A stretch of DNA of 64,000 nt from Treponema sp. (GTDB lineage Bacteria; Spirochaetota; Spirochaetia; Treponematales; Breznakiellaceae), in contig WRIV01000009.1 of NCBI GenBank assembly GCA_009782555.1, forward strand, positions 47,442-111,441, in the 5' to 3' direction. The translations under genes and the position numbers were made by a program. The notes below the pieces were generated by a model that was not told the DNA's origin, ran no database searches, and saw nothing but the letters and a program-made list of their open reading frames with translations. Positions 8,209 to 17,930 of the stretch are shown in pieces. Position 1 is the first letter of the stretch. Each line of letters begins with the position of its first letter.

Positions 8209-8673
8209 GTGCGCTGCCCCCATTGCGGCAACTTTGATGACAAAGTAATTGAATCCCGGACTTTGGCCAACGGCGAAGCGATCCGGCGGCGGCGGGAATG
8301 TACCTGTGGCTATCGTTTTACCAGCTATGAGAGGATCGAAGACAAGCCTTTCATGGTGGTAAAACGGGACGGACGAAGGGAACCCTTTGACCGGCTCAAG
8401 ATTGAAAAAGGGGTAAAGCGGGCCCTGGAAAAGCGGCCAGTCTCTTCCATGCAGATCGAAAGCCTGGTAAACGATGTTGAAGATCAGGCGGAAATCCTTG
8501 GCCGGGTCAGCCATGAAATTAATTCCAAAAAACTGGGGGATCTGGTTTTAACGAAAATTGGAGAGATGGACAAAGTTGCCTATGTCCGTTTTGCATCAGT
8601 ATACCGGCACTTTGAAAATCCGGATGAATTCGTCCGGGAAATTAAAAAACTGGGAACCGGGGAGGAAGTATGA
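8209..8673 (+). CDS. nrdR: Transcriptional repressor NrdR (GTG start)
   Basis: NrdR senses ATP/dATP and represses ribonucleotide reductase operons. The 154-residue product has an N-terminal zinc ribbon (C3, C6, C31, C33) followed by FTSYER and an ATP-cone domain (VVKRDGRREPFDRLKIEKGVKRA onwards), the standard architecture. The second zinc knuckle reads C-T-C, one residue shorter than the usual CxxC. Translation starts at GTG 8209 behind a weak GAGGG site. The stop overlaps the nrdD start as ATGA, so the two are coupled. Box-like sites in the promoter suggest autoregulation. Confidence 0.95.
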   Translation: MRCPHCGNFDDKVIESRTLANGEAIRRRRECTCGYRFTSYERIEDKPFMVVKRDGRREPFDRLKIEKGVKRALEKRPVSSMQIESLVNDVEDQAEILGRVSHEINSKKLGDLVLTKIGEMDKVAYVRFASVYRHFENPDEFVREIKKLGTGEEV

Positions 8674-10712
8674 TACGCAGCGTGGTAAAGCGCTCCGGAG
8701 AAATAGAAGGTTATAACAGGCGGAAAATACGGGACGCCATAGCCCGGGCCTTTGCCGCTGTACGGGGATCGGAAAACAACGATGTCGGCATCGATGCCTT
8801 GACTGCCAGGGTGGAAGAACTGATCCTGACCATGATGGCTGGGCGTCATCCAAACTCAATCCCCGCCATCGAGGAAATCCAAGACCTGGTAGAAACCTCT
8901 CTGATTGAAAAAAAAGAAACCGCCGTTGCCAAAGCATACATCCTCTACCGGGCGCGGCACGAAGCAATGCGGGACGCAAAACGGCTCATGCTGGACATCG
9001 ATTCCACCATGGACGGCTACCTGAAACAATCGGACTGGCGGGTTAACGAAAACGCTAATGTAAATTATTCCCTGGGAGGACTGATACTCCACAATTCGGG
9101 GAGTATCACCGCCAATTACTGGCTGAAAAATATTTACGATCCGGAAATCGCCGCCGCCCATAGGAACGCCGACTTCCACATTCACGACCTGTCGATGTTT
9201 TCCGGCTACTGCGCCGGCTGGTCCCTCCGGCAGTTAATTGCCGAAGGACTGGGAGGAGTACCGGACAAGATCACCAGCAAACCCGCAAAACATCTTTCTA
9301 CCCTGATGCAGCAGGCGGTAAATTTTCTGGGCTGTTTACAAAACGAATGGGCCGGCGCCCAGGCATTTTCTTCCTTTGACACCTATACCGCCCCCTTTGT
9401 TAAGGCCGATAATCTTTCGGACAAGGAAATAAAACAATGTCTGCAAAGCTTTATCTTTGGCGTCAACACCCCCAGCCGCTGGGGATGCCAGGCACCTTTT
9501 ACCAACATCACCCTGGACTGGAATTGTCCTGTCGACTTAAAAGATCGCCGGGCCGTAGTGGACGGAAAAGAAACGAATTTTTGCTACGGCGACTGCAAAG
9601 AGGAAATGGACCGGATAAACCGGATCTTCATTGAACTGATGCTGGAAGGAGACGCCGCGGGCCGGGGTTTTCAATACCCCATACCTACCTACAATATTAC
9701 CGCAGACTTCGACTGGGACAGCCCCAACTCCGCCCTCCTCTTTGAAATGACCGGCCGTTATGGCACCCCCTACTTCCAGAACTTTGTCAATTCCGACCTT
9801 GATCCCGGCGATGTACGATCCATGTGCTGCCGGCTCCAACTGGACAAACGGGAACTCCGTAAACGAGGAGGAGGCCTATTCGGATCCGATGAACTGACCG
9901 GTTCCATCGGGGTAGTAACGATTAACCTTCCCCGGCTGGGTTACCTGGCAAAAAACAGGGATGACTTTTACTTCCGCCTGGAAAAATTGATGATCCTGGC
10001 CAAGGAAAGCCTAAAGACCAAACGCAAGGTGGTAACCAAACTTTTGGAGACTGGATTGTTTCCCTATACCCGCCGCTATCTCCGCACCATGGACAACCAC
10101 TTTAACACCATAGGGCTTGTGGGAATGAATGAATGTATCCTTAACTTTTTGGGCCGGAACATTACCATCGCCGACAAGAGCGGACAGGACTTTGCCCTTT
10201 CGGTGCTGAATTTTATGCGGAAAAAGCTGGCCGATTTCCAGGAAGAAACGGGAGAACTGTTTAACCTGGAAGCTACTCCGGCGGAATCCACTTCCTACCG
10301 GCTGGCAAAACACGACAAACAGCGGTACCCCGACATTATCAGTTCCGGTACGGCTGAGCCCTACTATACAAATTCCACCCAGCTTCCGGTCATGCAGACC
10401 GAAGATATCTTTGACGCGCTGGACCTTCAGGAGGCACTGCAAGCCGCCTATACCGGAGGCACGGTGTTTCACACCTTTACAGGTGAAGCCATAGAAGACT
10501 GGCGTGTCTGCCGGGATTTGGTCAAGACCATCGCCAACAATTACCGGATCCCCTACTTTACCCTTTCTCCTACTTTTTCGGTTTGTCCCATCCACGGCTA
10601 CCTTAGGGGAGAACACTTCTTCTGTCCCTTTTGCAGGGAAGAAGAAATGGAACGTCTTAACAAACGCATTGCCGCCCTTGAAAAAGAACGGGAAGAGGTG
10701 ATGGCAAGCTAA
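8670..10712 (+). CDS. nrdD: Anaerobic ribonucleotide reductase NrdD, main part lacking the glycyl-radical segment
   Basis: Class III RNR reduces ribonucleotides for anaerobic DNA synthesis. The 680-residue product has an ATP cone (about 1-95) and the radical barrel with GYCAGW (C181) and SMCCRLQL (C386/C387), the expected places of the reductant-partner and thiyl cysteines. It also has the late zinc-site motif CPIHGYLRGEHFFCPFC (C639, C652, C655). Normal NrdD continues about 30 residues further to the glycyl-radical motif. Here the chain instead ends in a charged helix (EEEMERLNKRIAALEKER) and a TAA, with no radical glycine. The missing piece is encoded by the next gene in another frame. The GT/formate-type or thioredoxin-type subclass is not certain. 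No nrdG activase gene is in the window. Confidence 0.95.
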   Translation: MIRSVVKRSGEIEGYNRRKIRDAIARAFAAVRGSENNDVGIDALTARVEELILTMMAGRHPNSIPAIEEIQDLVETSLIEKKETAVAKAYILYRARHEAMRDAKRLMLDIDSTMDGYLKQSDWRVNENANVNYSLGGLILHNSGSITANYWLKNIYDPEIAAAHRNADFHIHDLSMFSGYCAGWSLRQLIAEGLGGVPDKITSKPAKHLSTLMQQAVNFLGCLQNEWAGAQAFSSFDTYTAPFVKADNLSDKEIKQCLQSFIFGVNTPSRWGCQAPFTNITLDWNCPVDLKDRRAVVDGKETNFCYGDCKEEMDRINRIFIELMLEGDAAGRGFQYPIPTYNITADFDWDSPNSALLFEMTGRYGTPYFQNFVNSDLDPGDVRSMCCRLQLDKRELRKRGGGLFGSDELTGSIGVVTINLPRLGYLAKNRDDFYFRLEKLMILAKESLKTKRKVVTKLLETGLFPYTRRYLRTMDNHFNTIGLVGMNECILNFLGRNITIADKSGQDFALSVLNFMRKKLADFQEETGELFNLEATPAESTSYRLAKHDKQRYPDIISSGTAEPYYTNSTQLPVMQTEDIFDALDLQEALQAAYTGGTVFHTFTGEAIEDWRVCRDLVKTIANNYRIPYFTLSPTFSVCPIHGYLRGEHFFCPFCREEEMERLNKRIAALEKEREEVMAS

Positions 10713-10728
10713 AAAACAGGAGCAAAAT

Positions 10729-11220
10729 ATGAGAAACCTTGAGGTCATTGAAACTGAACTAGCCGCGGCGAGGGAGGCCCTTTCCAATGCGAAGGGAACG
10801 CCGGCGGAAGTGTACAGCCGTATCGTGGGATATTACCGATCGGTACGGAACTGGAACAGGGGCAAGCGGGAAGAATACGGCCAGCGGGTGATGTTTCAGC
10901 CTGATGCATCCCTGCTGGCCTCCTGCACAACGGGAATACTGGAACAACCGGACAATCAAGAGCCCAGTGAAGAACGAGTTCTCCTCTTTGTCCGCCCCGC
11001 CTGTCCTGCCTGCCCCTCTGCAAAGGTTGCGGCAGGTAAGCTCGGTATCCCAATGGAACTGTACGATGCCGATACCGACGAAGGATTGGCGGAGGCAGTA
11101 CGGCACCAGGTGCTGTCCACCCCCACGGCGATACTTCTTTCTTCTACCGGAAAAGAACTGGGCCGCGCCCGGGATGCCCAGGCCATTGAACGGCTCATGG
11201 AAGAGGCCGTCGCCGTATAA
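10729..11220 (+). CDS. Separate NrdD glycyl-radical subunit fused to thioredoxin-like domain
   Basis: A 163-residue protein of three parts. Residues 1-25 form a charged helix. Residues 27-53 match the C-terminal glycyl-radical segment of NrdD (EVYSRIVGYYRSVRNWNRGK, radical glycine predicted at G34). Residues about 83-160 look like a thioredoxin/NrdH fold with CPAC (C92, C95) and a TP cis-proline at 132. It has its own AGGAG ribosome-binding site and ATG, 16 nt after the nrdD stop and in a different frame, so it is a real second cistron. Inference: it docks on NrdD through the paired terminal helices, supplies the radical glycine and carries its own disulfide reductant. Confidence 0.85.
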   Translation: MRNLEVIETELAAAREALSNAKGTPAEVYSRIVGYYRSVRNWNRGKREEYGQRVMFQPDASLLASCTTGILEQPDNQEPSEERVLLFVRPACPACPSAKVAAGKLGIPMELYDADTDEGLAEAVRHQVLSTPTAILLSSTGKELGRARDAQAIERLMEEAVAV

Positions 11221-11224
11221 ACCG

Positions 11225-11250
11225 GTAGCCCTGCCCGCCCTTGGGGCTAC
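11225..11250. terminator. Hairpin between convergent operons
   Basis: GTAGCCC (11225-11231) and GGGCTAC (11244-11250) form a 7-bp stem just past the stop of the small Nrd gene and overlapping the thrA stop. There is no U-run on either strand, so termination is only suggested by position. Confidence 0.35.
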
Positions 11251-13730
11251 ACCAGAGTTCGGGCGATGCGGACTATGTCGGCAAAGACTCCGCCAGCGGT
11301 AACCTGGGCACCGGCACCGGGACCCTTGATCACCATGGGAAGCTTTGAATAGCGGTCGCTCATAATCACCACCATGTTGTCTGAATCTTTTAGGGTAAGG
11401 AAGGGGCTGTCCGCTTCTTCGATCCGTAAAGAGAGTTTTGCCCTGCTTTCTTCGATAACCGCCACATAGCGAAGGGTTCTGCCATCTGCCGCTGCTTTTG
11501 CCCGGCGGGATTCAAAATCTCCATCACACTTTTCCAATTCTTTAAAAAAACTTTCCACATCGGGGGCCTTAAAACAAGCGGCAGGGAGCAGAGGTTCAAT
11601 TTCAACGGCACTGAACTCCAGGGATATGCCGCATTCTCGGGCCAGGATAAGTGCTTTCCGGGCGGCGTCCATGGCGTTTAAATCGTCCCGGGGATCCGGT
11701 TCGGTGTAGCCTGCAATTTTTGCCTCCCGGACCAGGGCGGAAAAAGATTTACCGCCGTCAAAGTTATTAAAAATATACGACAGGGTTCCGGAAAGAACCG
11801 CCTCGATACGCCGCACCCGATCTCCGGAGAGAAACAAATCCCGCAGGGTGGAGATCACTGGAAGTCCCGCACAGACTGTGGTTTCGTAAAGATAAGGGAT
11901 GCCCCGTTCCCGGGAATAACCGGTCAGCATCCGGTAGTATTCATAACTCCCCGCATTGGCCCGTTTGTTGGGGGTAATGATCGGTATGGAGTGTGTTATA
12001 ATGCCGCCATAGGCGGCGGATACTTCGTCGCTGGCGGTACAGTCGCAAAAGGCCGTGTTGGGAAGGTTCAAAACCTTCATCCTATCGATAAATGCTTTCA
12101 GGTTAAACGGTTCCGGCTTTTCATTATCCGGTTTTACATTTCCCCTTTTAAATAATTCTTTTACGTCTCGCGGATCAAGGCCCTGGGCATTAAAGATCAT
12201 GCCCCGGGAATTGCCCGCCCCCGCCAGATTGATCCTGATTTGGTGGGTGTCTGCCAGTATTTCCCGGTGTTCTGCAAGTTGATCCAAAAGGGTTCCTCCG
12301 ATAAGACCGGAGCCCAGGAGGAAGAGGTTCACCGAGCGAACCCCGGCCAGAAAGAACGCTTCGTGAATGGCGTTAAGGGCCTTTGCTTCATCGGATCGGG
12401 CAATTACCAGGGAGATATTGAGTTCCGATGAGCCCTGGGCGATGGCCACTACGTTGATCCCGTTCCGCCCCAGGGCGTGGAAAACCTTGCCGGAAATGCC
12501 GGACACCCGCTTCATCCGTCCGCCCACCACAGCAATAATGGCAAGCTCCTCCTCCACAGCCGGTTCCTCTACGACTCCATCGGCGATTTCCCGGCTGAAC
12601 TCTTCCTTTAAGGCAGCGGCTGCATCTTCCCCCGACCTGGGATCCACCGCTGCGCAGATCGAATATTCACTGGATGCCTGGCTGATAAGGATCACGTTGA
12701 TCTTCCGCCGGGCCAGGGCGCCAAAGAATCGGGAAGAAAAACCCGCGACCCCTACCATGCCCGGCCCCTGCAGGCGGATTAGAGTTACCTGGGGAAGAGA
12801 ACTAATCCCCCTGATAGGATATTCGCTTTGTTCGCCGGTTTTGGTGATCCGGGTTCCGGGACAGGAAGGATTAAAGGTATTTCGTATTACGATGGGAATT
12901 CCTTTTTCCAGAGCAGGTCTGACCGTAGGAGAATGAAGCACCTTTGCCCCAAAATGAGAAAGTTCCATCGCCTCCTCGTAGGAAAGGGAATTAATGCGAA
13001 AGGCATCCTTAACCAGTTTTGGATCGGAGGTCAAAAGTCCGTCCACATCGGTCCATATCTCCACCAATTCAGCATCCAGCGCCGCTCCATACAGGGCCGC
13101 AGATAAATCAGAACCTCCCCTTCCAAGAGTGGTAACAAAGCCATCCTCCGAACGGGCAACAAAACCGGATGCAACAAAAAGAACACTCCCCTTTACCTTT
13201 TTCTTTATGCGGCTGTATGTTTTGTCCAGAAAAACATGGGCTGCACCATGCTTGTTATCGGTAACGATGAGTTCCCGGGAATCCAAATATTCCGCCGGAA
13301 CACCGGAAACGCTGAGGATCCGGGCAATAAGGGGAGCGGAAAGATGTTCACCATAACTCATGAGGTTATCCAAAATTTTAGGAGAGAGTTCATGCAGTAC
13401 GGCAATTCCGTCCAGTATCCGGAAAAGTTCGGTACAGGTCTGTTCTATATCCAAAGCGGCGGCTTTTTGTTCGCCGCCGGAAAGAAAGGCGGCGTTAAGT
13501 TCCAGATGCCGCCGTTTTATTTCGGCTAATGCATCCGCCGCGGCATTGTCCGCGGAGGAGCCCTGTGCATTCCGGGCAGCTTCGATAAGGGCGTCGGTTA
13601 TTCCCGACAGGGCGGATACCACTACCACCCTTGCTTTACCCGCATGATCGGGATCTTTTACAATGGAAACAAGCTTAGAGATTGCCTCAGATGTGCCAAC
13701 GGAAGTACCGCCGAATTTAAGTACCAGCAT
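11247..13730 (-). CDS. thrA: Bifunctional aspartokinase / homoserine dehydrogenase
   Basis: This enzyme catalyses the first and third steps of threonine and methionine synthesis from aspartate. The 827-residue product has the aspartokinase start KFGGTSVG, the TLGRGGSDLSA motif near residue 205, tandem ACT domains around 310-455 (VGVAGFSS and INVILISQASSEYSI segments) and a C-terminal homoserine dehydrogenase with a GSGLIGG dinucleotide motif near 475. Length and order match E. coli ThrA/MetL. A GGGGAG site lies upstream of the ATG. It stands alone, divergent from a cysteine desulfurase and convergent with the nrd operon. Threonine feedback through ACT is expected from the family. Confidence 0.95.
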   Translation of the reverse strand: MLVLKFGGTSVGTSEAISKLVSIVKDPDHAGKARVVVVSALSGITDALIEAARNAQGSSADNAAADALAEIKRRHLELNAAFLSGGEQKAAALDIEQTCTELFRILDGIAVLHELSPKILDNLMSYGEHLSAPLIARILSVSGVPAEYLDSRELIVTDNKHGAAHVFLDKTYSRIKKKVKGSVLFVASGFVARSEDGFVTTLGRGGSDLSAALYGAALDAELVEIWTDVDGLLTSDPKLVKDAFRINSLSYEEAMELSHFGAKVLHSPTVRPALEKGIPIVIRNTFNPSCPGTRITKTGEQSEYPIRGISSLPQVTLIRLQGPGMVGVAGFSSRFFGALARRKINVILISQASSEYSICAAVDPRSGEDAAAALKEEFSREIADGVVEEPAVEEELAIIAVVGGRMKRVSGISGKVFHALGRNGINVVAIAQGSSELNISLVIARSDEAKALNAIHEAFFLAGVRSVNLFLLGSGLIGGTLLDQLAEHREILADTHQIRINLAGAGNSRGMIFNAQGLDPRDVKELFKRGNVKPDNEKPEPFNLKAFIDRMKVLNLPNTAFCDCTASDEVSAAYGGIITHSIPIITPNKRANAGSYEYYRMLTGYSRERGIPYLYETTVCAGLPVISTLRDLFLSGDRVRRIEAVLSGTLSYIFNNFDGGKSFSALVREAKIAGYTEPDPRDDLNAMDAARKALILARECGISLEFSAVEIEPLLPAACFKAPDVESFFKELEKCDGDFESRRAKAAADGRTLRYVAVIEESRAKLSLRIEEADSPFLTLKDSDNMVVIMSDRYSKLPMVIKGPGAGAQVTAGGVFADIVRIARTLV

Positions 13731-13748
13731 TTTGTTATACTACTCCCC

Positions 13749-13777
13749 TTGTCCGCTCAATTTCAATCCGCTATGAT
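13749..13777 (+). promoter_or_regulatory. Promoter of cysteine desulfurase gene, leaderless arrangement
   Basis: TTGTCC (13749-13754), 17 bp, then TATGAT (13772-13777). The ATG at 13785 begins 8 nt after the hexamer, at the expected transcript start, and no Shine-Dalgarno sequence is present. Confidence 0.5.
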
Positions 13778-13784
13778 CCATGCC

Positions 13785-14963
13785 ATGCGGCATTATTTCG
13801 ACTGGGCGGCCACTGCTTTGCCAATAAACCGGAAAGAACCTGTCCTCCATGCCGGCCTTTCCATCCCCTTCGGCAACCCTTCTTCCATCCATGCGGAAGG
13901 TAAAGCCGCCCGTATGGCACTGGAAGATGCCCGGTCCCGTTGCGCTCAAGCACTGGGAGTAACGGCGGAAGAATTGTACTTTACTTCCGGCGGAACTGAA
14001 TCAAATGCCATGATCCTTTTTTCCCTGCTCTGTAGACCCCGCCGGACCAACAATTCACAATCCGCGGCACTGCTCTATTCGGCGGCGGAACATCCGTCAG
14101 TCCGGGAAAATGCCCCCGTACTGGAACAGCTCGGCATTCCCTGCGCTTCCATCGGAATAGAGACCGATGGAAGGACAAGCATCGCCATGTTGGAACGGGC
14201 ACTGAAAAAAAATCCAGCTCCCCGGATGGTGGCGATCATGGCAGTAAACAACGAAACCGGTGCAATAAACGACATGGACGCACTATCGTCAGTGATTCGC
14301 AAACAACGAGGAGCCCCCATTCATTTCCACTGTGACGCAGTTCAGGGGGCGGGAAAAATTCATCTGGACCTCCACGGCTGGGGAATTGACTCGGCGTCCC
14401 TGAGCGCCCATAAACTGGGAGGAAGCCGGGGGACGGGCCTCCTTTGGCTAAAATCGCCTATCACTCCTCTTTTTCGCGGCGGCGGCCAGGAAAGAAAAAT
14501 TCGGCCCGGTACGGAAAATACCGCCGGATCGGCAGACCTGGCCCGGGTCCTGGAACAATACGCCGGATCCGCCCTTCCCCCCCTGTACGAAGCGGCGGTG
14601 GAACGGATGAAACTCCTTATTGCAGCACTGCAAAACTCAGGCTTTTTTATTCCCATACCGGTGGACCGTAAAGACGAAGACCGCCGTTTTTCGCCATGGA
14701 TACTTCAGGGAGCGTTTCGGAACCATGCGGGGAATATCATCCCCGGCGAGGTGCTGGTCCGGGCCCTGGATGAACGGGGCTTTGCCATTTCCACTGGATC
14801 GGCATGTTCGGCGGCGGACAAAAAACGATCCGTGCTGGACAGCATGGGACTGAACAGGGAAACCAGCCTGGGAGGAATCCGTATTTCTCAGGGACATTCC
14901 ACCACCATGGACGAAATCGATATGCTGGCGAAGACAATCAGTGAATTGTGCCGAACCCTATAA
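13785..14963 (+). CDS. Cysteine desulfurase (NifS/IscS family)
   Basis: A PLP enzyme that takes sulfur from cysteine for Fe-S clusters or tRNA thiolation. The 392-residue product begins RHYFDWAATALP like NifS/IscS. It has TSGGTESNAM, the EHPSV histidine, the CDAVQGAGK aspartate region and the PLP-lysine motif SLSAHKLGG. The STGSACSAADKKRS loop supplies the catalytic cysteine, as in group II-like short loops. The frame is open further upstream into thrA, but 13785 gives the family N-terminus and fits the promoter; ATG 13773 is the alternative. No iscU or thiI lies beside it, so the sulfur acceptor is unknown. Confidence 0.92.
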   Translation: MRHYFDWAATALPINRKEPVLHAGLSIPFGNPSSIHAEGKAARMALEDARSRCAQALGVTAEELYFTSGGTESNAMILFSLLCRPRRTNNSQSAALLYSAAEHPSVRENAPVLEQLGIPCASIGIETDGRTSIAMLERALKKNPAPRMVAIMAVNNETGAINDMDALSSVIRKQRGAPIHFHCDAVQGAGKIHLDLHGWGIDSASLSAHKLGGSRGTGLLWLKSPITPLFRGGGQERKIRPGTENTAGSADLARVLEQYAGSALPPLYEAAVERMKLLIAALQNSGFFIPIPVDRKDEDRRFSPWILQGAFRNHAGNIIPGEVLVRALDERGFAISTGSACSAADKKRSVLDSMGLNRETSLGGIRISQGHSTTMDEIDMLAKTISELCRTL

Positions 14964-15008
14964 CTGCTTTCATTTGGTACAGAATTTGCAGCGCATAAAA
15001 AAACAACC

Positions 15009-15043
15009 GTTCTTTTCCAAAACTTCAGTTTTTGGAAAAGAAC
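15009..15043. repeat. Intergenic hairpin repeat between convergent genes
   Basis: A 16-bp stem with one bulge (GTTCTTTTCCAAAACT against AGTTTTTGGAAAAGAAC) closes on a TC loop, giving the core AAACTTCAGTTT shared with 6792-6819. It lies between the stops of the cysteine desulfurase and the M48 protease and may terminate transcription from both sides. Confidence 0.6.
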
Positions 15044-15094
15044 CTTTAGGTTTATGGGAAAAACCAGCCAAAAAACTCAGCCGGCAAAGAAACC

Positions 15095-15919
15095 TTACTG
15101 AATTACCCCTATTTGGGCAGCCTTTTCTTTTGCTTCGGGAATCCAGCTCCGGAGATTTGATATTCTCTCAGCATCCGAAGGGTGGGTACTTAAAAATTGC
15201 GGCGTTCCACTGTTTCCCAAGGCAGCCATCCGCTCCCAGAAATTGATCGACATATTGGGATCGTATCCGGTAATGGCCAGGAGATATAGGCCGATACGAT
15301 CCGCTTCGCTTTCATGGGACCGGGAAAAGGGAAGGGTTCCGAATATGGTGGATCCCGCTCCGTATACCGTCATGGCCAGGGCCTGTGCCTCCTGGCTTTG
15401 GTTTCCGGTAAAGATACTAAGGCCCACAGCGCCGAGTTCCTGGAGTACGCCGGCGCTTACCCTCTGCTGCCCATGGTTTAGCAGGGCGTGGGCCACTTCA
15501 TGTCCCAGCACTACCGCCAAACCCGCTTCATCCTTGGTTACCGGAAGTATTCCCGTATAAACAACAATTTTTCCCCCAGGCATGCACCATGCATTTATTT
15601 CGGCGGATCTGACCAGGTTATACTCCCACTGGTATTTTTGCAGATAACTGCTTTGTCCGACCGAAGCGGCCCATTTTTCCGCTGCAAGTCTGATCCTGTT
15701 TCCCACCCGGCTGACCATTGCGGCATCCGCCGTTCCGGTAATAATCGTGTTTTCGTCTAAAAACTGTTTGTACTGGGTAAAGGAGGATGCCAGAAGGTTA
15801 TCGCTATCCACCAGAGCCATGGTACTTTTGCCGGTATAGGGGTTTGTAGCACAGGCAGCAATAATAAGGACCGCCGCCGAAACTACAAAAAACAAGGGTG
15901 TCGAAAATAACCGTTTCAT
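15095..15919 (-). CDS. M48-family zinc metalloprotease, lipoprotein
   Basis: A periplasmic or membrane-anchored peptidase of the BepA/LoiP type, likely involved in envelope protein quality control. The 274-residue product starts with MKRLFSTPLFF, a hydrophobic stretch and a lipobox ending IIAAC near residue 23. The active-site motif HEVAHALLNH lies near residue 135 and the third zinc ligand in ESEADRIG near 210. ATG 15919 is chosen because GGGAGG lies 5 nt upstream; an in-frame TTG 12 nt earlier falls in that site. It is transcribed from a promoter facing away from atpD. Confidence 0.9.
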   Translation of the reverse strand: MKRLFSTPLFFVVSAAVLIIAACATNPYTGKSTMALVDSDNLLASSFTQYKQFLDENTIITGTADAAMVSRVGNRIRLAAEKWAASVGQSSYLQKYQWEYNLVRSAEINAWCMPGGKIVVYTGILPVTKDEAGLAVVLGHEVAHALLNHGQQRVSAGVLQELGAVGLSIFTGNQSQEAQALAMTVYGAGSTIFGTLPFSRSHESEADRIGLYLLAITGYDPNMSINFWERMAALGNSGTPQFLSTHPSDAERISNLRSWIPEAKEKAAQIGVIQ

Positions 15920-15936
15920 ATTGCCTCCCAAATTGT

Positions 15937-15964
15937 ATTATATCCATTTTGAACAGGTTTTCAA
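15937..15964 (-). promoter_or_regulatory. Promoter of M48 protease gene
   Basis: Minus-strand TTGAAA (15964-15959), 16 bp, TATAAT (15942-15937), giving a leader of about 10 nt before the GGGAGG site and ATG 15919. Its -35 overlaps that of the divergent atpDC promoter. Confidence 0.65.
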
Positions 15965-15986
15965 CCGGATCACAGTGTGATATGAT
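15958..15986 (+). promoter_or_regulatory. Promoter of atpDC
   Basis: TTTTCA (15958-15963), 17 bp and an extended -10 TGATATGAT ending at 15986. The -35 shares bases with the opposite promoter at 15937-15964, so the two may compete for polymerase. Confidence 0.45.
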
Positions 15987-15988
15987 GA

Positions 15989-17385
<1,397 letters not shown>

Positions 17386-17386
<1 letters not shown>

Positions 17387-17790
17387 TGAAAACCTTCAAG
17401 TTTGAATTAGATACTCCTTACTGCCGTTTTTATTCAGGGGAAACGGAGGCCATTACCCTTACCCTGCCAGATGGCGATATTACTGTTTACGCTGATCATT
17501 CGTTCTTTACCGCTCCGGTACTGGCGGGATTTCTTAAAATCAAAGATAAAGCCGGAACCTGGAAAAATGTCTTTATATCCGAAGGATTCCTGGAAGTAAA
17601 GGCCCATAACACGATCCTCATGGTGGACGCCGCCGAATGGCCCGGAGAAATCGACGGGGAACGGGCGGAAAGGGCCCTGGCCGCAGCGGAAGAAACGATC
17701 GCATCCAGTATGTTAAAATTTGAGATTACCGCCGCCAAAGCCGCCGCCCGGCGGGCAAAATTCCGTCTTAAGGTAAAAGAGGCAGGATAA
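17386..17790 (+). CDS. atpC: ATP synthase F1 subunit epsilon
   Basis: The central-stalk subunit that couples rotation and inhibits ATP hydrolysis. The 134-residue product has the N-terminal beta-sandwich (with ITVYADHSFFTAPV) and a C-terminal pair of helices rich in alanine and arginine (ERALAAAEETIASS, AAKAAARRAKFRL). The start overlaps the atpD stop by one base (TAATG), so the two are translationally coupled. It ends one base before a tRNA-Arg gene on the other strand. Confidence 0.93.
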
Positions 17791-17791
17791 T

Positions 17792-17865
17792 TGCGACACG
17801 GCCGGCTCGAACGGCCCACCTGCTGCTTAGAAGGCAGCTGCTCTATCCAGATGAGCTAGTGTCGC
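17792..17865 (-). tRNA. tRNA-Arg (anticodon TCT)
   Basis: The minus strand folds into a full cloverleaf. Acceptor GCGACAC pairs with GTGTCGC, D-stem GCTC/GAGC, anticodon stem GCTGC/GCAGC around CTTCTAA, and T-arm GGCCG-TTCGAGC-CGGCC. The anticodon is TCT, reading AGA/AGG. CCA is not encoded. It is wedged between the converging halves of the ATP synthase genes. Confidence 0.95.
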
Positions 17866-17896
17866 CAGATTTTTTGCGCTTCCGGTGATCTATGCT

Positions 17897-17925
17897 AATA
17901 TATACCAAAAAAAGATTTTTTGGAA
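17897..17925 (-). promoter_or_regulatory. Candidate tRNA-Arg promoter
   Basis: Minus-strand TTCCAA (17925-17920), 17 bp, TATATT (17902-17897), about 30 nt before the mature tRNA end. The same stretch contains an A/T inverted repeat that could also end the atpG transcript. Confidence 0.35.
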
Positions 17926-17930
17926 TCGGG

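Noticed and set aside
10680..10760. nrdD split explained as a sequencing frameshift
   Set aside because: The downstream piece has its own AGGAG and ATG, the junction lengthens both chains by charged helices absent from normal NrdD, and no single-base change would restore a typical sequence. Resequencing remains the final check.
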